From CAG-533 sp022779465 (GTDB lineage Bacteria > Bacillota_I > Bacilli_A > RF39 > UBA660): 64,000 nt of DNA. The notes beneath the pieces were generated by a model, which searched no databases, had not been told where the DNA came from, and saw only the letters and a program-made list of their open reading frames with translations. Each line of letters starts with the position of its first letter. Position 1 is the stretch's first letter. The stretch covers positions 4,197 through 68,196 of the forward strand of contig JALFTB010000003.1 of NCBI GenBank assembly GCA_022779465.1. The letters are read 5' to 3'. The translations under genes were made by a program, and so were the position numbers. This document shows positions 26,349 to 34,184 of the stretch, in pieces.

Positions 26349-27233
26349 ATGGATAAATTAAGAAATATTTTAGATACAATTTATAATACCGAACATGGAA
26401 TGTTATATTTTTACTTAATCTTAGGAGCAATCGCGTTAATCTTTGTTGTATTAATTATTATTACTATAGTTAAAGCTAAAAAAGAAGATAAAATCTTAAA
26501 AGAAGTTGAAAAAAACAATCCAGCTTTAAAAAGTGAACCACAAGAAGAAGTAAAAGAACCTGTAAAAGTAGAACTTAAAGAAGAACCAACCGAAGAAATT
26601 AAAGAAGAACAAGAAGAATATGAACCAGAATATTATTCTGAAACTCAAATCTTTAATAAAGTATTAATGGATACTAATAATTATAATAACAATGAAGATT
26701 TAACTCCAAGTCCAGTTCAAAATGAAGAAATTCCATTAACTATTCCCGAAACAAATGAATTAAATAAACCAGAAACAAACGATTCAGTATATCTAGAACC
26801 AGTAAAAGAAGATCTTGAAGATAAATCAATTGGTGAATTATTTACAGAAGAATTACCAGTTATATATCCAGAAATGACTGAAGAAGAGTTAAATAAAGAA
26901 GAAACACAAGAAGAAACACAAGAAGAAACACCAGTTATTCAAGATACACCTGTAGTTCTAGAAGAACCTAAAGAAGAAAAGGAAGAAAATAAAGAATTAA
27001 CTAATACTCAAAGTATTCATATTTCAAATGATGAAATAAAAGCACGTTTAGCTAAATTAAAAAATTTAAAAAAAGAAGAACCAGCACCTGCTGAAAAAGA
27101 AATACCTCTAGAACAATCAGATACTGGTTTAATAAATATTATGAGTAATGCAGGTATCAATGATGATATGGAACTTCCAGCTATCAAAGAAGCCCGTAAT
27201 ACCGAAGAAATTGACACAAATAAGACAATATAA
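26349..27233 (+). CDS. Membrane protein with long acidic cytoplasmic tail, unknown
   Basis: The protein has about 294 residues. One membrane helix (about 18-42) is followed by a highly acidic, Glu/Pro-rich, probably disordered tail with EE-rich repeats and short motifs. ATG 26349 is favoured over 26340 because AAAGGG (26334-26339) touches the latter. I see no domain. The layout resembles FtsEX-neighbour or ZipA-like scaffolds (TM plus acidic linker), but no such function can be assigned. The tail ends inside its own terminator stem. Confidence 0.65.
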   Translation: MDKLRNILDTIYNTEHGMLYFYLILGAIALIFVVLIIITIVKAKKEDKILKEVEKNNPALKSEPQEEVKEPVKVELKEEPTEEIKEEQEEYEPEYYSETQIFNKVLMDTNNYNNNEDLTPSPVQNEEIPLTIPETNELNKPETNDSVYLEPVKEDLEDKSIGELFTEELPVIYPEMTEEELNKEETQEETQEETPVIQDTPVVLEEPKEEKEENKELTNTQSIHISNDEIKARLAKLKNLKKEEPAPAEKEIPLEQSDTGLINIMSNAGINDDMELPAIKEARNTEEIDTNKTI

Positions 27234-27248
27234 TTTGTCTTTTTTTTG
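27222..27248 (+). terminator. Terminator overlapping the 3' coding end
   Basis: AAGACAA (27222-27228) pairs with TTGTCTT (27235-27241), with the stop codon in the loop, then a T run. Confidence 0.75.
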
Positions 27249-27254
27249 TACTTT

Positions 27255-27263
27255 TGATATACT
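27255..27263 (+). promoter_or_regulatory. Extended -10 promoter of parE
   Basis: TG-A-TATACT right after the terminator T run; the same TTTTTGATATACTT context recurs before the kinase gene near 53413. Confidence 0.5.
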
Positions 27264-27281
27264 TAACAAAGGTGATACTTG

Positions 27282-29195
27282 ATGGCAAAATACGATGAAA
27301 GTTCAATTACAATATTAGAAGGATTAGAAGCCGTAAGAAAAAGACCTGGTATGTACATTGGTAGTACCGATAAAAGAGGCTTACATCATCTAGTATGGGA
27401 AATAATTGATAACTCAGTAGATGAAATAATAAATGGTTATGGTAATAAAATAACTGTAAGAATAAATAAAGATGGAAGCATAACTATCGCTGATAATGGA
27501 CGTGGTGTTCCAACCGGAATGCATAAAAGTGGTAAAAGTACTCCCGAAGTAATTTATACAATACTTCATGCTGGTGGTAAATTCGAAACTAATGGTTATA
27601 AAGTATCAGGTGGTCTTCACGGAGTAGGTGCCTCAGTAGTTAACGCTTTAAGCGATTGGATGGAAGTAACAATTTTAAGAGATGGCGCTATTCATCAAAT
27701 TAAATTTAAAGAAGGTGGCAAAGTAGATGTTCCTCTAAAGAAAATTGGTACAACCAATAAAACCGGAACAATCGTAACCTTTAAACCAAATGCCGAAATA
27801 TTTAAAAATCTAAGCTTTAGTTACACAACCATCTGTGAAAGAATGCAAGAAAGTGCTTTCTTACTTAAAGAATTAACTTGTGAAATAGAAGACGTTCCTG
27901 ATAATAAAAAAGTTTCATACCATTATGAAAATGGTTTAATCTCATTTGTTGATTACATTAATGAAGATAAAAAAGTCTTACATAAAGTAGTTCCTATTCA
28001 TGGTACTAAAAATAATATTGAAGTAGATATCGCTCTTCAATATACTGACTCTTATAATGAAAGTATAATATCTTTTGTTAATAATGTTAAAACCATTGAT
28101 GGTGGAACTCATGAAGTAGGATTTAAAACTGGTATAACCAAAGCCTTTAATGATTATGCTAGAAATAACAATCTTCTTAAAGCTAAAGATGCTAACTTTG
28201 AAGGTAGTGATGTTCGTGAAGGACTAACTGCCGTTATAAATTTAAAAATCCCCGAAAATCTTTTACAATTCGAAGGACAAACTAAAGGTAAGTTAGGTAC
28301 TCCAGAAGCAAGACCTGTCGTTGAATCAATAGTTTATGACAGCTTAAAATACTACTTAGAAGAAAATAGAGAAATCTCTGTTACAATCATTGATAAAATG
28401 AGTAAAAGTAAAATAGCTCGTGAAGCTGCCAGAAAGGCTAGAGAAGAAGCTCGTAATGGCAAAAGTAAAAAGAATGAAGCACGTAATTTAAGTGGTAAAT
28501 TAACCCCTCCACAAGCTCGAAATCCTAAAATAAACGAATTATTCATCGTCGAAGGAAATTCAGCCGGAGGAACCGCTAAAAAAGCTCGTAACCGTAAATT
28601 TCAAGCCATCTTACCATTAAGAGGTAAAATAATTAATACTGAAAAAGCTTCAACAGCAGATATCTTCAAAAACGAAGAAATAAATACTATGATTCATTGT
28701 ATTGGAGCAGGGTATGGACCAGACTTTGATATTAAAGATATAAATTATGACAAAGTCGTAATCATGACCGATGCCGATGATGATGGTGCCCATATTCAAT
28801 GCTTACTATTAACATTCTTCTATCGCTTCATGAAACCATTAATTGAACATGGTCACTTATATATTGCTATGCCACCTCTTTATAAAGTAGAGTATGGTAA
28901 TAAACATGAATATTGCTGGACTAATGAAGAATTAAAAGATTGTACTAAAAACAAAACTAACTATAAAGTTCAAAGATATAAAGGTTTAGGTGAAATGAAT
29001 CCAACTCCATTATGGGAAACAACAATGGACCCTGAACATCGTAACTTAATTAAAGTTGATATTTCTGATGCCGTTTTAGCTGAAAAAAGAGTAAGCGTCC
29101 TAATGGGAGATGAAGTTGAACCACGTAAAGATTGGATTAATGAAAACGTTGAATTCTCCTTAGAAGATGATTACCAAATCGAAACTAAAAGATAA
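27282..29195 (+). CDS. parE: DNA topoisomerase IV subunit B
   Basis: The protein has about 637 residues with GHKL ATPase motifs (EIIDNSVDE, ADNGRGVP, GLHGVGASVVNALS) and a TOPRIM domain (EGNSAGGTAKK, MTDADDDGAHIQ). The segment NTEKA..DIFKNEEINTMIHCIGAG and the ending KGLGEMNPTPLWETTM fit ParE better than GyrB. ParE supplies ATP-driven strand passage for chromosome decatenation. The partner parC is not next to it: a convergent gene follows. ATG 27282 is preferred over TTG 27279, with AGGTGAT at 27270-27276. Confidence 0.85.
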   Translation: MAKYDESSITILEGLEAVRKRPGMYIGSTDKRGLHHLVWEIIDNSVDEIINGYGNKITVRINKDGSITIADNGRGVPTGMHKSGKSTPEVIYTILHAGGKFETNGYKVSGGLHGVGASVVNALSDWMEVTILRDGAIHQIKFKEGGKVDVPLKKIGTTNKTGTIVTFKPNAEIFKNLSFSYTTICERMQESAFLLKELTCEIEDVPDNKKVSYHYENGLISFVDYINEDKKVLHKVVPIHGTKNNIEVDIALQYTDSYNESIISFVNNVKTIDGGTHEVGFKTGITKAFNDYARNNNLLKAKDANFEGSDVREGLTAVINLKIPENLLQFEGQTKGKLGTPEARPVVESIVYDSLKYYLEENREISVTIIDKMSKSKIAREAARKAREEARNGKSKKNEARNLSGKLTPPQARNPKINELFIVEGNSAGGTAKKARNRKFQAILPLRGKIINTEKASTADIFKNEEINTMIHCIGAGYGPDFDIKDINYDKVVIMTDADDDGAHIQCLLLTFFYRFMKPLIEHGHLYIAMPPLYKVEYGNKHEYCWTNEELKDCTKNKTNYKVQRYKGLGEMNPTPLWETTMDPEHRNLIKVDISDAVLAEKRVSVLMGDEVEPRKDWINENVEFSLEDDYQIETKR

Positions 29196-29220
29196 AAAAA
29201 GAGAGACCTAAATCTCTCTC
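29194..29220 (-). terminator. Terminator of the deformylase gene
   Basis: Read on the minus strand, GAGAGA pairs with TCTCTC (+ positions 29213-29218 and 29201-29206), followed by seven T. It overlaps the last codons and stop. Confidence 0.75.
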
Positions 29221-29759
29221 ATAAGATCCTTATTTTTATAAGGATTTTTTTTATCAATTTTATCAACAAATAAGATACCATCTAAATGATCTAATTCATG
29301 TTGAAAAGCTACTGCCATATCTTCACGAACTCTAATATCATATAGATCACCATTTTCATCATAAGCTTCTACAGTTATTCTTGCATGTCTAGGCACAATA
29401 CCTTCAACCTCACGGTTAACACTTAAACAACCTTCACCTTCACCAACATAAATTAATTCTTCACTCACACTTTTAACACGAGGATTAATTACAACATATC
29501 TATTAAATTTACCTTCTTCAATCTCCTCAGACACTACAAATATTCTTTTTAAAATACCTATTTGTACAAAAGATAAACCCATACCTGGTCTTAAATCATA
29601 CTTTTCACTATATTCTTCAATTTGACTCATCTCCAAATAAGTTAAAGAATCATCAATTAACTTTTTAGTTTCTTCATCTAATGGAAAAGTAACATTACTA
29701 GATTTCTTATGCAATATCTTATTAGATTCATCTAAAATCTTAAAATTTGGTAATTCCAT
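29208..29759 (-). CDS. def: Peptide deformylase
   Basis: The 183-residue protein carries the three deformylase motifs: GMGLSFVQIG (motif 1, a variant of GxGLAAxQ), EGCLSV (motif 2, metal-binding Cys) and QHELDHLDG (motif 3, HExDH). It removes the formyl group from new N-termini using a metal ion. The RBS on the minus strand is AAAGGGGTG. It is convergent with parE, and the two genes place their terminators within each other's 3' regions. Confidence 0.92.
   Translation of the reverse strand: MELPNFKILDESNKILHKKSSNVTFPLDEETKKLIDDSLTYLEMSQIEEYSEKYDLRPGMGLSFVQIGILKRIFVVSEEIEEGKFNRYVVINPRVKSVSEELIYVGEGEGCLSVNREVEGIVPRHARITVEAYDENGDLYDIRVREDMAVAFQHELDHLDGILFVDKIDKKNPYKNKDLMREI
29226..29252 (+). 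terminator. parE terminator placed inside the deformylase coding region
   Basis: ATCCTTA (29226-29232) pairs with TAAGGAT (29239-29245), then eight T. The same bases encode the C-terminus of the convergent def gene on the other strand. Confidence 0.75.
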
Positions 29760-29806
29760 AAAATAGGCACCCCTTTCAATAACGTATATAGTTTAACAAA
29801 AAAGTC

Positions 29807-29832
29807 AAAAAAAATAAAGAGTAAACTCTCTT
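29807..29832 (-). terminator. Terminator of the DUF192 gene
   Basis: On the minus strand AAGAG (29828-29832) pairs with CTCTT (29817-29821), followed by ATTTTTTTT. Confidence 0.6.
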
Positions 29833-30118
29833 ATATCTTAAAAAAATCCCCAATTTTATAGTTTTTAGCTGCAAATTTAGGTAATTCTAACGTATGCTTA
29901 GATTTCCTCAAGAAAATAATTTTGTTAGGAGAAACATTAAAATAAACCTCTCTAACAACCATATTCTTATCTAAACCAACAATATCTATCGACTCCTTCA
30001 TAAAAAAAGTATGAATAGAGTTAACATTCCTAAAAAATAAACCATAATCAATATGTTCTTTTCCCATAAAACCAATAAGTTTATCTTTAAACGTTTTAGC
30101 TTCAACAATCCTTAACAT
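29831..30118 (-). CDS. DUF192 family protein
   Basis: The 95-residue protein shows DUF192 features: KDKLIGFMGKEHIDYGLFF (the RxxGLMgR..l..gmlF pattern) and FFMKESIDIVGLDKNMVVREV (wMkn...pLDilFld..~vv). Most relatives are exported, but this one lacks a signal peptide and is at the short end of the family. The function of the family is unknown. It is divergent from the Flp-type pilin gene and shares an intergenic region of about 76 bases. Confidence 0.7.
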   Translation of the reverse strand: MLRIVEAKTFKDKLIGFMGKEHIDYGLFFRNVNSIHTFFMKESIDIVGLDKNMVVREVYFNVSPNKIIFLRKSKHTLELPKFAAKNYKIGDFFKI

Positions 30119-30147
30119 TTACTCACCACTATAATTATATAATATAA

Positions 30148-30176
30148 TTGACAAATTAACAAAAAAATATGATAAT
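30148..30176 (+). promoter_or_regulatory. SigA promoter of the Flp-type pilin gene
   Basis: Perfect TTGACA (30148-30153), 17-base spacer, GATAAT (30171-30176). An AT-rich TATAAT-like box on the other strand nearby could serve the divergent DUF192 gene. Confidence 0.65.
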
Positions 30177-30194
30177 AATAATAGGTGAACGCTA

Positions 30195-30416
30195 ATGAAA
30201 AGATTAAACCACAAGGGACAAGCCCTAGTCGAATATGTAGTAATCATTGGAGTTGTAACAGTACTAATAATCGCATTAGTAAATTATTTTGGCGGTTTCT
30301 TAAAAGATGCCATAACCAAAACCTCATGTCCAATTGTTGGTCAAGAATATGTTCCTGGAGATAAACCAGGAGAAGGAAAATGCGAACTAGTAAAAGATAA
30401 ATCTATATTTGATTAA
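30195..30416 (+). CDS. Flp-type (type IVb) pilin
   Basis: The 73-residue protein has a short basic leader ending in G, then QALVEYVVIIGVVTVLIIALVNYF (about residues 9-32). The G/QALVEY junction with Glu at +5 and Tyr at +6 is the Flp prepilin signature. The C-terminus is short with two cysteines. Flp pilins assemble into Tad pili. No TadA, TadB, TadC or prepilin peptidase lies nearby, so its assembly machine must be elsewhere or be shared. It is monocistronic, with its own promoter and terminator. The RBS is AGGTGA. Confidence 0.75.
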   Translation: MKRLNHKGQALVEYVVIIGVVTVLIIALVNYFGGFLKDAITKTSCPIVGQEYVPGDKPGEGKCELVKDKSIFD

Positions 30417-30417
30417 G

Positions 30418-30442
30418 AAATACTAAAATTAGTATTTTTTTT
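30418..30442 (+). terminator. Intrinsic terminator of the pilin gene
   Basis: AAATACTA (30418-30425), loop AAAT, TAGTATTT (30430-30437), T run. Confidence 0.8.
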
Positions 30443-30507
30443 ATTGACTAAAAATCTATAATTTGTTAAAATTAAAGTCCACATCTAAAGTATAAGTATA
30501 CACAAAT

Positions 30508-30536
30508 TTGACAAAAGCTCTTAATTATGCTATAAT
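30508..30536 (+). promoter_or_regulatory. Perfect consensus promoter
   Basis: TTGACA (30508-30513), 17-base spacer, TATAAT (30531-30536), with TGC before the -10. This is the strongest promoter seen in the window; it drives a single small gene. Confidence 0.85.
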
Positions 30537-30552
30537 GTAGCCACATTAAGAG
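30518..30552. promoter_or_regulatory. Inverted repeat spanning the -10 region, candidate operator
   Basis: CTCTTAAT (30518-30525) and ATTAAGAG (30545-30552) are perfect inverse copies 19 bases apart. They flank the -10 box and expected start site (about 30543), so the 5' arm is not transcribed. A DNA-binding repressor site is more likely than an RNA hairpin. Confidence 0.5.
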
Positions 30553-30569
30553 TTTAGGGGGTTATTATT

Positions 30570-30989
30570 ATGAAAGGATTTATTCTAGATTATATTAACG
30601 AAAATGAATATAAAAAGTTAGAAAGAGCATTAAAGAAATACAATATGCTTGCTTTTAAGAAATTAAACTTTGAATATTATCCATCGTTAAGAAATGGTAA
30701 GTTTTTAGGAGAACTTATTTCTAAAAATAAAAAAGAAAATACAGAAACTTATGAATTAAAATTACCAAGTGACCATATGTTTAGTCAAGTTCATGGTGAT
30801 ATTAAATTACATTATATTGTTTATAAAAAAGAAAATATAGTTATGCTAGATACAATTACACCTTCAGATATTTTATTAGAAGGTCATATGGCTGAATTAA
30901 CTACATATAAAGGTGTTATGATTAGTAAAGCTAACGCTGAAAAAGATATGTTTAAAATTGATCTATTAAATATGTTACAAAATAAGTAG
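30570..30989 (+). CDS. Small cytoplasmic protein of unknown function, strongly expressed
   Basis: I do not recognise the 139-residue protein. It has no signal peptide or membrane helix. It has a helical start (NENEYKKLERALKKYNML), then a beta-rich middle (ETYELKLPSDHMFSQVHGDIKLHYIVYKKENIVMLDTI) and a helical end. The gene has a perfect promoter with a candidate operator and a strong RBS (TAGGGGG at about 30555), which suggests a tightly regulated, abundant protein. It is monocistronic, with a terminator overlapping its stop codon. Confidence 0.65.
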   Translation: MKGFILDYINENEYKKLERALKKYNMLAFKKLNFEYYPSLRNGKFLGELISKNKKENTETYELKLPSDHMFSQVHGDIKLHYIVYKKENIVMLDTITPSDILLEGHMAELTTYKGVMISKANAEKDMFKIDLLNMLQNK

Positions 30990-31018
30990 TAATGAATAAA
31001 CTCATTACTATTTTTTTT
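30987..31018 (+). terminator. Intrinsic terminator overlapping the stop codon
   Basis: TAGTAATGA (30987-30995) pairs with TCATTACTA (31002-31010), then eight T. Confidence 0.85.
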
Positions 31019-31080
31019 AATACTATCTTTTGTAATAATTATCATTCTTTTATTATTTATAGTATTAATATAAAAGAAAT

Positions 31081-31162
31081 CCACCTAACTCAGCAATGAT
31101 TTAGGTGGAACCAACTTAAATTGGCAACACTCAACATGCAAAAATTGGATGTTCCTTTTTTT
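31081..31162 (+). ncRNA. Possible structured RNA or remnant in the 235-base gap before the tRNAs
   Basis: No gene lies in 31019-31252. The segment has a perfect 8-bp hairpin CCACCTAA/TTAGGTGG (31081-31088, 31101-31108), a CCAA/TTGG hairpin (31111-31124), and AACAT/ATGTT (31133-31153) followed by seven T. It contains AGGTGGAACC, which resembles the T-box core, but the leader is too short and no same-strand gene follows. It could be a small RNA or a degraded leader. The evidence is folding by eye only. Confidence 0.3.
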
Positions 31163-31220
31163 AATTTATGCAAAATTAATTGCTAAATGCATAATACAAT
31201 AAAATATTATTTTTATCAAT

Positions 31221-31243
31221 AAAAAAACTTGCCTAAGCAAGTT
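31221..31243 (-). terminator. Terminator of the tRNA operon
   Basis: On the minus strand AACTTGC (31237-31243) pairs with GCAAGTT (31226-31232), then T to 31221. Confidence 0.85.
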
Positions 31244-31253
31244 AATTATCAGA

Positions 31254-31338
31254 TGGTGCAGGTAACAGGACTTGAACCTGCACGAATTGCTTCACTAGAT
31301 CCTAAGTCTAGCGCGTCTGCCAATTCCGCCATACCTGC
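31254..31338 (-). tRNA. tRNA-Leu (anticodon UAG)
   Basis: On the minus strand a complete tRNA of 85 bases folds with acceptor GCAGGTA/TACCTGC, anticodon loop CTTAGGA (TAG), a long variable arm (class II, as for Leu) and T-loop GTTCAAGTC. Discriminator A and the CCA end are encoded. It reads CUN leucine codons. It follows the tRNA-Ile2 gene by eight bases, in the same transcript. Confidence 0.92.
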
Positions 31339-31346
31339 AAAAAAAA

Positions 31347-31423
31347 TGGTGGATCTTGTAGGACTCGAACCTACGACCAACCGGTTATGAGCCGGGAGCT
31401 CTAACCAACTGAGCTAAAGATCC
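31347..31423 (-). tRNA. tRNA with CAU anticodon, probably tRNA-Ile2 (lysidine type)
   Basis: The 77-base gene on the minus strand has acceptor GGATCTT/AAGATCC, D-arm TAGCTCAGTTGGTTAGAGC, anticodon loop CTCATAA, T-arm GTAGGTTCGAGTCCTAC and encoded CCA. The body closely follows the Bacillus/Mycoplasma tRNA-Ile2 consensus, in which CAU is modified by TilS to read AUA. Elongator tRNA-Met is the alternative. Base 27 (C) faces U43, so the outer anticodon-stem pair is a mismatch. Confidence 0.8.
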
Positions 31424-31436
31424 ACATGACTTCTTA

Positions 31437-31465
31437 AATATAACATAATAACCAAATAAGTGCAA
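31437..31465 (-). promoter_or_regulatory. Promoter of the tRNA operon
   Basis: On the minus strand TTGCAC (31460-31465), a 17-base spacer and TATATT (31437-31442), ending 14 bases before the first tRNA base. Confidence 0.65.
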
Positions 31466-31560
31466 TAATTTTTTGTCAAAAACGTGAAAATTTCTAGATA
31501 AACACCCTAAACCATTTTTAAATAATAAAAAAAGAGTTATAATAAAAATGTGAGGTAAAA

Positions 31561-32784
31561 ATGAGCAGTAAAAATGAAACAATTTTATATTTAATCTTAA
31601 TGTTAATAATAGTTATTTTATCTTTAATAATAAAAGTAGGAACTTTAAGTACTAATAATCATTATCTATATATAAAAAAAGATACTAAAATAGAAACAGT
31701 AGATGTCACATATCCATATTTTAAAAATAATGATATTAATATTCAAATAAATAATTATCTAAAAGGTATCAAAAAAGGATATGCTGATAAAATAGATTAT
31801 CAAATTAATTATGTAGATAAATATGTAAGTATCTTATTTAATAAATACACTAAAAACAAAATAACATCTTATGATAGTTTTATCTTTGATCAAGAAGGTA
31901 ATTCAATAAGTTTAGATAAACTAATAACTAATCAAGGAAAACTAAAAGAAATAGTTAAAACTTATATTTTAAATAAAAAACTAAATATTAATCCAGATAA
32001 ATTAGTATTTAATAATTATAAATATTTTCTTAAAGATAATTCACTAGAACTTATTTTAACTGAAGATAACAAAATCGATAAATTTGATATTAACTATAAT
32101 GAATTAAAAGAAGTAATCAACCTTAAATTTAAAGAAGACACTGATTACGTTCCTATGACTACTACTAAAGTTAATTATGACAAAGTAATCTCCTTTACTT
32201 TTGATGATGGACCAAGTAAATACACATCAGAGATTATGGATGTCTTAGATGAATATGGTTATAAAGCAACATTCTTTCAAGTAGGTTATATGATTAGACC
32301 TCAAAGTGATATTGTTAAAGAAGTAGTTGAACGTGGTTTTGAAGTAGGAAATCATACAACAGATCATTCAAATTTAAATAAATTAAAACCAGATAAAGCT
32401 AAATCAAAACTAACTGATAATAATGATTTATTTTATAGTATAACTGGTCAAACAATGGAATTAATAAGACCACCATATGGTTTAGCAAATGACAAAATAA
32501 AAGCCGTTATCGATAAACCTATTATTAAATGGAGTGTTGATACCAGAGATTGGGAAAGCAGAAATACCGAAAAAATCGTCGAATTAACTAAAGCTCAAAC
32601 TAAAGATGGTGATATTATCCTTTTCCATGATTTATATAAAACAACACTTGAAGCAGTAAAAATCTTAGTTCCATACTTCCATGAACAAGGTTATAACATT
32701 GTTACAGTTTCAGAATTATATAAACAAAAAGGTATAACTCTAGAACCTCAAAAAGTATATTATAAAGCTAAAGTATCTTCATAA
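31561..32784 (+). CDS. Membrane-anchored polysaccharide deacetylase
   Basis: The 407-residue protein has an N-terminal membrane helix (about 8-28), a DUF3298/RsiV-like region (about 45-190) and a NodB deacetylase domain (about 205-395). Motif 1 is TFDDGP (about 213), motif 2 NHTTDH (the HxxxH metal pair), motif 3 RPPYG, motif 4 DTRDW and motif 5 LFHD. All catalytic residues are present. It probably removes acetyl groups from peptidoglycan sugars outside the cell, giving lysozyme resistance or cortex-like changes. The RBS is AGGTAA-like just before ATG; this domain order is typical of PgdA-like enzymes. Confidence 0.85.
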   Translation: MSSKNETILYLILMLIIVILSLIIKVGTLSTNNHYLYIKKDTKIETVDVTYPYFKNNDINIQINNYLKGIKKGYADKIDYQINYVDKYVSILFNKYTKNKITSYDSFIFDQEGNSISLDKLITNQGKLKEIVKTYILNKKLNINPDKLVFNNYKYFLKDNSLELILTEDNKIDKFDINYNELKEVINLKFKEDTDYVPMTTTKVNYDKVISFTFDDGPSKYTSEIMDVLDEYGYKATFFQVGYMIRPQSDIVKEVVERGFEVGNHTTDHSNLNKLKPDKAKSKLTDNNDLFYSITGQTMELIRPPYGLANDKIKAVIDKPIIKWSVDTRDWESRNTEKIVELTKAQTKDGDIILFHDLYKTTLEAVKILVPYFHEQGYNIVTVSELYKQKGITLEPQKVYYKAKVSS

Positions 32785-32797
32785 GATACTTTTTTTA
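32769..32797 (+). terminator. Terminator overlapping the deacetylase stop
   Basis: AAAGTATCT (32770-32778) pairs with AGATACTTT (32784-32792), then T run. Confidence 0.85.
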
Positions 32798-32811
32798 TCA
32801 TAAAATTTATT

Positions 32812-33009
32812 ATGCAAAGATTAATCAAAATAATCATATATTTATTTCTAATTAGTTATTCATTAATGTTTTGGATTATCTATCTAAATACATTTATCAT
32901 TGGTGGTAATCTTTTAAATTACCTAAAAGAAATATTTACTCACATTGAAACATTACTTATTTTTCCAAGTATATTTTTGCTTATCATTACTTTACAACAA
33001 AAAAATTAA
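32812..33009 (+). CDS. Small two-helix membrane protein, possibly leaderless
   Basis: The 65-residue protein is almost entirely hydrophobic, with two likely helices (about 4-31 and 42-60). A TAAAAT box lies at 32801-32806 just after the terminator. ATG 32812 would be at or next to the transcription start and there is no RBS. I do not recognise it. The coding call rests on the open frame, the hydrophobic pattern and the promoter spacing, so it is tentative. Confidence 0.4.
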   Translation: MQRLIKIIIYLFLISYSLMFWIIYLNTFIIGGNLLNYLKEIFTHIETLLIFPSIFLLIITLQQKN

Positions 33010-33034
33010 ATGTTATCATTTAAAAGGTGATAGC

Positions 33035-34114
33035 ATGAAAAAAATAATGACATTCTTAATAGTAGCTTTATTAACTCCTTTTATAGTTAATGCTGATGGC
33101 TATAAAGTAATAAATCACTATATTGATAGTGAAATAGAAATAGGTGGAGCCCTAAACGTTAAAGAATTAGTAATAATTGAAGGTACAACAGATTTTTTAT
33201 CTCGCAAATTGAATTATTATAGCTTTGGAGATAAAGCTTGGGACAATAAAACTGTTGAATTAGATAATGGAACTATTTATAACGGTCAAGGTATAAGTAT
33301 TTCTAGAGTATCAGCTTTTGAAGTAGGGGATAAAGATACATTTGATTTTAATACTTTAGATTCAAAAGTAACTAAAAACTTTAGTGAATTAGATTTAGAT
33401 AATCCTCAAAATAATACATATACATTTCACGATAATGAAGATGGTACAGGTAACTTAAAAATCTTCTATCCGGTTAAAAAAAAGAAAGTAGCGTTCTTTT
33501 TTCAATATGCAGTAACTAATGTAGTAGTAAAACATAATGATGTTAAAGAATTAAACTATACTTTTAAAAATCTAAAATATAATGCAGAAGCTACTTATTT
33601 AAGAGTAATCTTACCTTATCCAACCAAAGATGATTTATATCACTTTTGGATGCATGGTAATCAAAGTGGTACCCTAAGAGAAATAACTTATGAAAATGGT
33701 AATAAAGCTGGTGCCTACGTTTATTTTCCAACCATCAAAGAAGAAGTAAATGTCAGAGTTACTTTACCTCAAGAACACGTTGGAGTAGATTTATTCTTAC
33801 ATAAATCAAATGTAAATGCTTTAGATGATATTATTAAGATTGAATCAAAGAAAGCAAGTAATACAACCAAAGGTCAAAAAGTTCAAAATATTACAAAATA
33901 TACCGTATGGATTTTAAGTGGAATATATGTAATTGCATCTATCTTAATGTATTTATTCTTTGATAAAATGATTTATATTTTCTATTCAATTTTTGGTTTA
34001 TTAATAATTTTAGTTAATTTCCTATTTAAATTTAACTATTGGTATATATATTTAGTAATTTTACTTCCAATAATCATTGGAATCTTAAAAAGAAAGAAAT
34101 TATTTGTCAAATAA
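33035..34114 (+). CDS. DUF2207-like membrane protein
   Basis: The protein has about 359 residues: a signal peptide (LIVALLTPFIVNA), an extracellular beta-rich domain (about 20-265) that begins YIDSEIEIGGALNVKELVII, then three C-terminal membrane helices (about 290-350). The start of the mature part and overall layout match DUF2207 proteins (predicted membrane proteins of Firmicutes), function unknown. The longer frame from 32945 is rejected because ATG 33035 has AAAGGTGA at 33023-33030 and yields a clean signal peptide. Confidence 0.7.
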   Translation: MKKIMTFLIVALLTPFIVNADGYKVINHYIDSEIEIGGALNVKELVIIEGTTDFLSRKLNYYSFGDKAWDNKTVELDNGTIYNGQGISISRVSAFEVGDKDTFDFNTLDSKVTKNFSELDLDNPQNNTYTFHDNEDGTGNLKIFYPVKKKKVAFFFQYAVTNVVVKHNDVKELNYTFKNLKYNAEATYLRVILPYPTKDDLYHFWMHGNQSGTLREITYENGNKAGAYVYFPTIKEEVNVRVTLPQEHVGVDLFLHKSNVNALDDIIKIESKKASNTTKGQKVQNITKYTVWILSGIYVIASILMYLFFDKMIYIFYSIFGLLIILVNFLFKFNYWYIYLVILLPIIIGILKRKKLFVK

Positions 34115-34147
34115 AAAGTCCTTTGTTTACACAAAAGACTTTTTATT
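34114..34147 (+). terminator. Intrinsic terminator
   Basis: AAAAAGTCCTTTGT pairs with ACAAAAGACTTTTT (one bulge) around TTAC. Confidence 0.85.
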
Positions 34148-34184
34148 ATAATTATTATGGTAAACTATTGAAGAGGCGATAAAT

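Noticed and set aside
27282..29195. GyrB as the identity of the GHKL topoisomerase
   Set aside because: The NTEKA..DIFKNEEINTMI segment and the LWETTM end fit ParE better; the lack of an adjacent parC is not decisive.
31081..31162. T-box riboswitch suggested by AGGTGGAACC and a terminator-like end
   Set aside because: The upstream leader is too short for a specifier stem, the segment before AGGTGG does not pair as an antiterminator would, and no same-strand gene follows before the oppositely oriented tRNAs.
31385..31582. Minus-strand open frame across the tRNA-Ile2 gene and upstream region
   Set aside because: It overlaps a well-folded tRNA and its promoter, and the translation has no domain or RBS support.
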